A DNA stretch of 64,000 bases from Auriscalpium vulgare (Eukaryota; Basidiomycota; Agaricomycetes; Russulales; Auriscalpiaceae): the NCBI GenBank assembly GCA_019915015.1, contig JAHBBC010000011.1, positions 930,001-994,000 on the forward strand. Reading direction: 5' to 3'. The notes beneath the pieces are model-generated. The model ran no database searches. It was not told the DNA's origin and saw only the letters and a list, made by a program, of their open reading frames with translations. A program made the translations under genes and the position numbers. This document shows positions 58,566 to 64,000 of the stretch, piece by piece (the first letter of the stretch is position 1; the number at the start of each line of letters is the position of its first letter).

Positions 58566-60034
58566 GCGCCCCGCCGCGCCCCCGTCCGTCTTGTTTCTTG
58601 AAAAAGTTCTCGCTGTTGCTGTGTGTAAACGTTTGTACGACATATCCAATCCCCCGTCGCGTGTTGTTGTCTTGATCATTGCCGATGTGCTCTTTGTATG
58701 TAGATTAGTACCCTCGAGTTTCGGTTAGAGTTTGCGTAGCCTCTCTGCATGCGTAGATGTCTGCCCCCACCGAATTCAATTGCAACTTCCACTATCATCC
58801 GACTGCCCGAGAGCTAGCGATATGGGACAAAAACGGTCTCGGGAATCGGGATTCATGGGAATTGGTCACGTGATGCCGTCTTCGTTGTGCCAGATGCCTC
58901 TTGCGAAGCCTAAGGTATCAGCGGAACCATCCTCTTGTTGTCGAACGAAGGTCACCTAAAATTTGATTTCTCCCCCGATACAAACAGGATTGTTGCTAGT
59001 GCACATGAGGAGGTCGACGGACGGACGACTGCAATGGATTCATCGACGCGCGTCGCGCGACGCAGGTACTACAGCAGCGATCCTCGGGAGATGCGTCCTG
59101 AGTCGGAATAGTGGATTGCACCGCCGTATCGACTGACGTGTCCTTGACGACAGGCTCTGCTAAGTCACAGTACCACAATCGTCTTCGGAGTCTCGGAAGA
59201 GTGCGTACATCGTCAGGTTGTACGTCTGATGCTTCAATTGTTTAATCGCAGACTCTGCTGAGACAGCACAACGGGCCCCGACTGAGCCTGAATTGAATCT
59301 ATAGCTCAGGTTATGCCCGAGGCCTGAGTTTCTAGCTGGTCGAGCTGATCGAAGTGAAGACACTCGTCAACTTGATGTCGGAGCCCCCTCCAACATAAAG
59401 CCTGCGATTACACAAGAAAAAGAAGCAGCCCCCTCCGACAGACACCCAAAGAGACGCCTCCAAAAACGGTGAGTGACTGAGGAATAGACCGCTCATGTGA
59501 AATGACATCTAGACAGACAGCAATGTGCAGCTCGCGCGCGACGAGCGCATACAAGTCAACCGAGGCGAGTCTGTCAAGCAATCATACGACGCCGATTGTA
59601 AGCAGCCTGTGCCTACGTCGTTGACCGACAAAGGTACCCTGGAGGTGGAAGTGACGTCCGGTATCAATTTCCAGGCTAGGCTCACCATCTGAAATCGGAG
59701 GGCGCGGCTCCCGAAAAGCATCCCGACCGCGGACAGTTCGGCTTGACGTGACCACCTACAGTGGAAAAAGGGTACCGCCCTTCACAACCCGTCCAGACCC
59801 AGACGCGGTGAGTACAGCCTTAAACCGCCGCTCACAAGGAACTCGCTGTCTGATTCCAAGAGGCCATTAATGTCACGCCCAGTCACCGCATGTCAGTAGC
59901 CAACAGTCCCCTTCCAAAAACTAGTGCGTAAACACGTCCTGATCGATGGGCTGTCCTTGTTGACCAGTGGGCCGAAGGCTTATTGCTCGATCAGCGCGCG
60001 AACGTTAGCACTGATCGATTACTGTATGATGTCG
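58566..60034. other. Repeat-like intergenic region
   Basis: About 1.5 kb between trehalose phosphorylase and the damaged repeat. Short protein-like stretches occur, such as GTLEVEVTSGINFQARLTI on the plus strand (to 59691), along with several GTGAG...CAG pairs. They do not form an intact gene and look like decayed coding fragments. Confidence 0.4.
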
Positions 60035-60670
60035 TCGGAAGACATTCCGCGAAGACCGATACCGACGTGGTGGATCAATCGGCGCCCATCCACGATGGTG
60101 AGCCTAGGCAGATGTTACTCGCTAGTGGGAACTAATTGCGCAGACCAACTCCAGCTGACTCAAACCTGGACGCTCACGGATGACTCAGGAATCGCCAACG
60201 TCACAATCGCGCGCGACGAAGAGAAATACGTGACAAAACTTGCCATTTATGAATCGTTGGATTCGATCAACCAAACTGGTTCTCCATCTGCGCCGAAAAT
60301 AATGCGCATTCAAATGGGTCCTCACATGCACGCGCACACCAATACGCAGTAGTCAGCAACTTATGCCTTAGCAAAAGTCAGCGACTAGGCCTTCCCAATG
60401 TTTCGGCGCCCCTGCCAGTGGCTGGGGTTGCATTGGAGTGTCTCCTGTGTCCAAGCCTGAGGAAACGTCATCGGCGGGTAGGACAGTGCACGAAGAAGGG
60501 ATCCCGCTGTCCCTGCGGGATACTAGCACCACGCCGCCCCCGGACGAACGTCATGGCCGTACGGAGGGAGTTCGACGGAGTGATGGCACCATACCAAAAG
60601 CGGGGACACCAGCGCTCCAGCAAGTAAACAGTTACTCCACCACCGTCACTTAGGACACGGACACAGAATA
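60035..60670 (+). pseudogene. Damaged copy of the Cys-tailed small gene
   Basis: Homologous, in opposite orientation, to 51375-50911: shared are ccgcgaagacc, tggatcaatcg, the donor gatggtgagccta, caccaactccagctga, caggaatcgcc, KPEETSSAGRTV coding sequence and ggacacggacacaga. The ctgag acceptor of the intact gene reads ctgac here. About 70 bp of extra sequence sits after gagaaata, and the proline and CCECC tail is absent. The gene model therefore cannot be spliced as in the intact copy. Confidence 0.6.
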
Positions 60671-60859
60671 CAGGCATCAGTGCTGGGGCACCCGGACTAG
60701 CGATCAAGTCAACGACAGCTGGCTTACAGCATCCGTCTTCGTAGTCGCCGCTGTTGAAGTGAGGACGGAAGTCGAGCGTGCACTGCAGGACAGTGACACC
60801 ACATTAGGTGATTACGTAACACTCGAAAGATTTTCGTCCGTCGTCGCTACCTACACTCT

Positions 60860-61024
60860 TCACCCATTCTATTCATCGTGGTGAAGAGTGAGTACCTTAC
60901 ACATTCGTCATGCAGGCTCATACTGATTGTCTACCTACTAGTTCACTAACCCGTGTTCCCTAGGTAGATATATATCACCCATTCTATTCATCGTGGTGAA
61001 GATTCACTAACCCGTGTTCCCTAG
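60860..61024 (+). repeat. Tandem duplication, second copy lacking a GT-AG segment
   Basis: Copy A (60860-60963) is a 28-bp block beginning tcacccattctattcatcg and ending gtgaaga, a 54-nt GTGAGT...CTACTAG segment (60888-60941), then a 22-bp block (ttcactaacccgtgttccct plus ag). Copy B (60975-61024) is the same two blocks joined exactly, without the 54 nt. Copy B abuts the leader of the Copia frame. Confidence 0.9.
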
Positions 61025-61057
61025 AACCCGAGCCTGCGCATTTAGCTGCGTCAGGTT

Positions 61058-64000
61058 ATGGGCCCTGCTATCATGCCCGACAACTCCCTCGACACCTACA
61101 CATCCTCAGTCTTCAAGATTGAGAAGCTCCTCGAAGATGGATCCAACTGGAACATCTTCAAGGAACACATGGAGACCGCTTTTACGCGGCGCAAGCTCAT
61201 GCGGCACGTCAGAGGCACCGCAAGAAAGCCTGTGGTGATCAAGGAGACAACGGGTGGGAAGTGGTTCAAGGATGGGGCGGACACGGCGAAGGATAAGCCG
61301 CTGACGGATGAGGAGATAGAGAAGTCGGAGACGGAGTGGGAGGAATACAGCTCGAAGGAGGCGACGGTACGCGAAATGGTTTTCCAATCCATTCCCCCCC
61401 TCGTCATCAGCAAACTTTGCTCCACCACCTCCGCCAAAGAACTCTGGGCCGAGCTCGTCAATTACCAGCAGATCAAGAGCGTCGACGTGCATCGCGAGCT
61501 CCTGCGCCGCATGCGCGCGCTACGCTGCCCGAACGGCGCCGACCCGGACCCGACGCTCACGAAGATGTCCAACTACTATGAGCGTCTCAAGCTCATGGGC
61601 GTTCCGATCGAAGACGCCACGTTCGCCGCGGACATTCGCGCCGCCATGCCCCCTTCCTATCGACAAGTCCTTCACACGCTCGACACCGTCCAGCGCGCCA
61701 CCGGCAAACTGTCGACAAGCGAGTCCGTCATCGCGGAAATCAAGATGTTCTACGACTCGAACATTGCCGATAAGAACACGGACGAGACGCAGGCGAACGC
61801 CGCGCTCGGTGCGGAGGCACGCAAGGCCGGCACGTCGGCGAGGGGAAAAGGAAAGGGCAAGGGCAAGTCCAAGTCGGACAAGCACTGCGCGCACTGCGGC
61901 CGAGACGGTCACATCGCCGCAGACTGCTATGCCAAGGGCGGAGCAAAGGAAGACCAGGCACCGTGGAATCGCAAGAAGTCGAAGCAGAACGCGGCTGCCG
62001 CTAGCTCCGAGTCGAAGCAGAGCGTCGCGCTTGCAATCGCTCCGACTGCCGCCGCCGCGCACACGTCATACGGCATCATCATGGACTCGGGCGCCAGCAT
62101 ACACATATGCCCCGACCGCTCCAAATTCGTCACCTTCCGCACGATCCCCGACATCGAGATAACGGCCGCCTACGGCACTGATTTCAAGGCCATCGGCACG
62201 GGCAACGTCGAGCTCGAGTTCCCGATGGGAGAAGGCAAAGAACCGACTCGCGTCACATTCCCCGACGTACTCTACGCGCCGGGTGCCGCCTACGCCATGA
62301 TCTCGATCCCAGTCATCGACCAGAAGGGCTTCTCTGCGAGCATCGAGGACGGCATCTGCACAGTCCGCACGCCACACCCGCAGCGCCGCATCATCGGGCG
62401 CATCCCGCTCAGGGAGGGTCTGTACCGCATCGGCACAGGAGCTATCGCCAACGCCGTCCATGCCGCCGCCGCCACGCCGCGCAAGACGACGATTAGTGAG
62501 CTGCATCGCGCAGCGAATCACATCAGCCACGACACCCTTCGCAAGATGGTCGCTAGCGGCGCCATCACAGGCATCAACCTCGACATGGACTCGACGCCCG
62601 AGCCATGCGACATATGCACCCGCGCGAAGGCCGTGCGCAAGCCTTTCCCGAAGGAGAGCACGAGCACCAACGTCAAGGTCTACGGCGACAAGATCGTCAC
62701 CGACGTATGGGGACCCGCGGAAGTCAAATCGCTCGGAGGTGCGAACTACGCCCTCAACTTCATCGACCTTCACTCCCACGAGATTCGGCAGTACCACATG
62801 GCCAAGAAGTCGGACACTTTCAAGTGTTACACGAACTATGAGGCCTGGGTCAATGTCCAGCGCGCCGCGCACGTGAAGACGCTCGGTTCTGACCGCGGAG
62901 GAGAATACATGAGCGCGGAGTTCATCGCGCACACCGAGAGCAAGGGCACCGTCCGACATTTCACCTCGCACGACTCGCCCCAGTCCAACGGCGCCGCAGA
63001 ACGTCTCAACCTCACGCTCCTCAACGACACGCGCGCAATCCTAGCCGCTTCCGGTCTGCCGAAATATCTGTGGGCCGAAGCTCAGCGCCACGCGGTCTGG
63101 ATGCGTAACCGCACGCCGACCAGCGCCAACCCGGACGGCCGCACGCCGCTCGAAGTCGCCACCGGTCGGAAGCCGGACCTCTCAGGGCTAATTGCCTGGG
63201 GATCCAAGGTCTGGGTCAAGGAACTCGATGCCACGAAGCTGGAGCCACGCGCCATCGAAGGACGATTCGTCGGATATGATGATGAGTCAAAGGCGTGCCG
63301 CATCTACTGGCCAGGCAAGCGACGCGTCACGGTCGAGAGGGATGTGTACCCGTCTCACGACGAGGCACTCGCCCCGGAAACTGCGGAAATCGAGGGAGGG
63401 AGAGTGGAATCCGCTCTCCGCAGCCCGGAGGAACAGCAAACCAAACCGGCGAGCACCCCCACAGCACCCTCGAGTCCTATTGCACCTCTCGAACCGACGC
63501 CGACGCCTGCGATCGAGTCCAAGGGCAACAAGAAGCGCGATGACGGCCTTATACCGGCCGACGACAACTTCGGACGCGGAAAGCGCAACGCCGTGCTGCC
63601 TCCTAGCGAGTACAAGCGTATGCATCATGGTGCAGCCGCCGCGACCGCCAACGTCGACACTACGATCAGCTCACCCGGCATCATTATCGGCTGGGACCAG
63701 GCGAGCAGCTTCGTTGAGCACGCGCTTGTTGCCAGCTCTGGCAACAACCCCAGGACGATTGACGAGGCACTCAGAGGCCCGAAGTCCAAGCGTTGGCGCG
63801 GTAGCATTCAGAACGAGGTCAACCAGGTCAACAAGCTCGAGACGTTCGAGTTCGTCGAGCCGCCCGAAGGTGCGAACATCGTCAACAGCGGTTACGTCTT
63901 CAAGACGAAGCACGACGAGGCTGTAAACATGTCGACAGAGAAGACGCGCCTCATCTCGAAGGGCTACAGCCAACGCAAGGGCGTGGATTATCAGGACACA
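61058..64000 (+). CDS. Ty1/copia Gag-Pol polyprotein (3' end beyond window)
   Basis: One open frame of 981 codons from ATG 61058 (a second in-frame ATG is at 61073) to the window end, with no stop or frameshift. Domains in order: Gag (LEDGSNWNIFKEHMETAF, KELWAELVNYQ); zinc knuckle CAHCGRDGHIAADC; protease (GIIMDSGASIHICPDRSKF); integrase zinc module (ELHRAANHISHDTLRKMV with CDICTRAK); integrase core with VTDVWGPAE, LGSDRGGEYMSAEF and SPQSNGAAERLNLTLLNDTR, plus the RFVGYDDESKACRIYWP block; then the start of reverse transcriptase (KTRLISKGYSQRKGVDY). Protease, integrase, RT order defines copia. The intact frame suggests recent activity. The protein uses one fused frame with no gag-pol frameshift. 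Confidence 0.95.
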   Translation, partial: MGPAIMPDNSLDTYTSSVFKIEKLLEDGSNWNIFKEHMETAFTRRKLMRHVRGTARKPVVIKETTGGKWFKDGADTAKDKPLTDEEIEKSETEWEEYSSKEATVREMVFQSIPPLVISKLCSTTSAKELWAELVNYQQIKSVDVHRELLRRMRALRCPNGADPDPTLTKMSNYYERLKLMGVPIEDATFAADIRAAMPPSYRQVLHTLDTVQRATGKLSTSESVIAEIKMFYDSNIADKNTDETQANAALGAEARKAGTSARGKGKGKGKSKSDKHCAHCGRDGHIAADCYAKGGAKEDQAPWNRKKSKQNAAAASSESKQSVALAIAPTAAAAHTSYGIIMDSGASIHICPDRSKFVTFRTIPDIEITAAYGTDFKAIGTGNVELEFPMGEGKEPTRVTFPDVLYAPGAAYAMISIPVIDQKGFSASIEDGICTVRTPHPQRRIIGRIPLREGLYRIGTGAIANAVHAAAATPRKTTISELHRAANHISHDTLRKMVASGAITGINLDMDSTPEPCDICTRAKAVRKPFPKESTSTNVKVYGDKIVTDVWGPAEVKSLGGANYALNFIDLHSHEIRQYHMAKKSDTFKCYTNYEAWVNVQRAAHVKTLGSDRGGEYMSAEFIAHTESKGTVRHFTSHDSPQSNGAAERLNLTLLNDTRAILAASGLPKYLWAEAQRHAVWMRNRTPTSANPDGRTPLEVATGRKPDLSGLIAWGSKVWVKELDATKLEPRAIEGRFVGYDDESKACRIYWPGKRRVTVERDVYPSHDEALAPETAEIEGGRVESALRSPEEQQTKPASTPTAPSSPIAPLEPTPTPAIESKGNKKRDDGLIPADDNFGRGKRNAVLPPSEYKRMHHGAAAATANVDTTISSPGIIIGWDQASSFVEHALVASSGNNPRTIDEALRGPKSKRWRGSIQNEVNQVNKLETFEFVEPPEGANIVNSGYVFKTKHDEAVNMSTEKTRLISKGYSQRKGVDYQDT
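61058..64000 (+). mobile_element. LTR retrotransposon, Ty1/copia superfamily (partial)
   Basis: Only the internal coding part can be delimited. The 5' LTR and primer-binding site should lie upstream of 61058, but without the 3' LTR in view I cannot define them. RT completion, RNase H and the 3' LTR lie beyond the right edge. Confidence 0.85.

Noticed and set aside
59160..59721. Possible beta-sandwich gene from protein-like fragments
   Set aside because: Fragments such as LKHQTYNLTMYALFRDSE lie on both strands and cannot be joined into one model; treated as decayed coding remnants.
1..64000. tRNA, rRNA and CRISPR arrays
   Set aside because: I looked for B-box-like GGTTCGANTCC with a matching A box and for regularly spaced short repeats; none was convincing, and CRISPR is not expected in a fungal nucleus.

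Overview
The window reads as nuclear DNA of a basidiomycete, most likely an Agaricomycete (mushroom or polypore). Coding sequence is GC-rich and broken by many short GT-AG introns, mostly 44-60 nt, with CTNAC-like branch sites. The gene content fits this: a basidiomycete-type trehalose phosphorylase, a tandem F-box-like family, an RSP5-type HECT ligase, a split TEA-domain regulator and a Ty1/copia element. Exon junctions were read by eye from frames and splice motifs, so outer coordinates of well-conserved genes are firmer than those of unknown genes.

Layout. 1-3.0 kb: two tandem paralogs of an unknown coiled-coil protein, minus strand, the first cut by the window edge. 3.7-5.2 kb: a TEA/ATTS transcription factor, divergent from a 6.2-kb gene (5.6-11.7 kb) whose layout resembles the SYCP2/Red1 meiotic axis cores. 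13.8-15.9 kb: mRNA cap guanine-N7 methyltransferase. 16.4-19.3 kb: RSP5/NEDD4 ligase, minus. 20.8-26.7 kb, all plus: a small Pro-rich protein, the N-terminal glutamine amidase NTAQ1, a BTB/POZ protein and a small unknown. 26.9-31.9 kb: a large disordered unknown, minus. 32.7-33.6 kb: an E2 ubiquitin-conjugating enzyme, divergent from a bestrophin-type anion channel (33.8-35.9 kb). 36.3-38.0 kb: a leucine-rich-repeat protein. 38.3-39.4 kb: the complex I 24-kDa subunit, divergent from TEL2 (39.5-42.8 kb). 43.3-50.6 kb: three F-box-like paralogs with copied promoters. 50.8-54.1 kb: a small Cys-tailed protein and a Brf-like TFIIB-family factor, minus. 55.7-58.6 kb: trehalose phosphorylase. 59-61 kb: decayed repeats, including a pseudogene copy of the Cys-tailed gene and a duplication that looks like a spliced retro-copy. 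61.1-64.0 kb: an uninterrupted Copia Gag-Pol frame that runs off the end.

Functional links. The E2 and the RSP5-type E3 could act in one ubiquitin pathway, and the F-box-like proteins may feed SCF ligases. The TEA factor and the axis-like gene share a 340-bp divergent promoter, which would suit co-regulation in sexual development, but this is only inference. Everything else is ordinary housekeeping content. The most interesting points are the probable meiotic axis protein and its 225-bp exon-plus-intron repeats, the promoter-copying F-box cluster, and the splice-exact duplication in front of the Copia frame.
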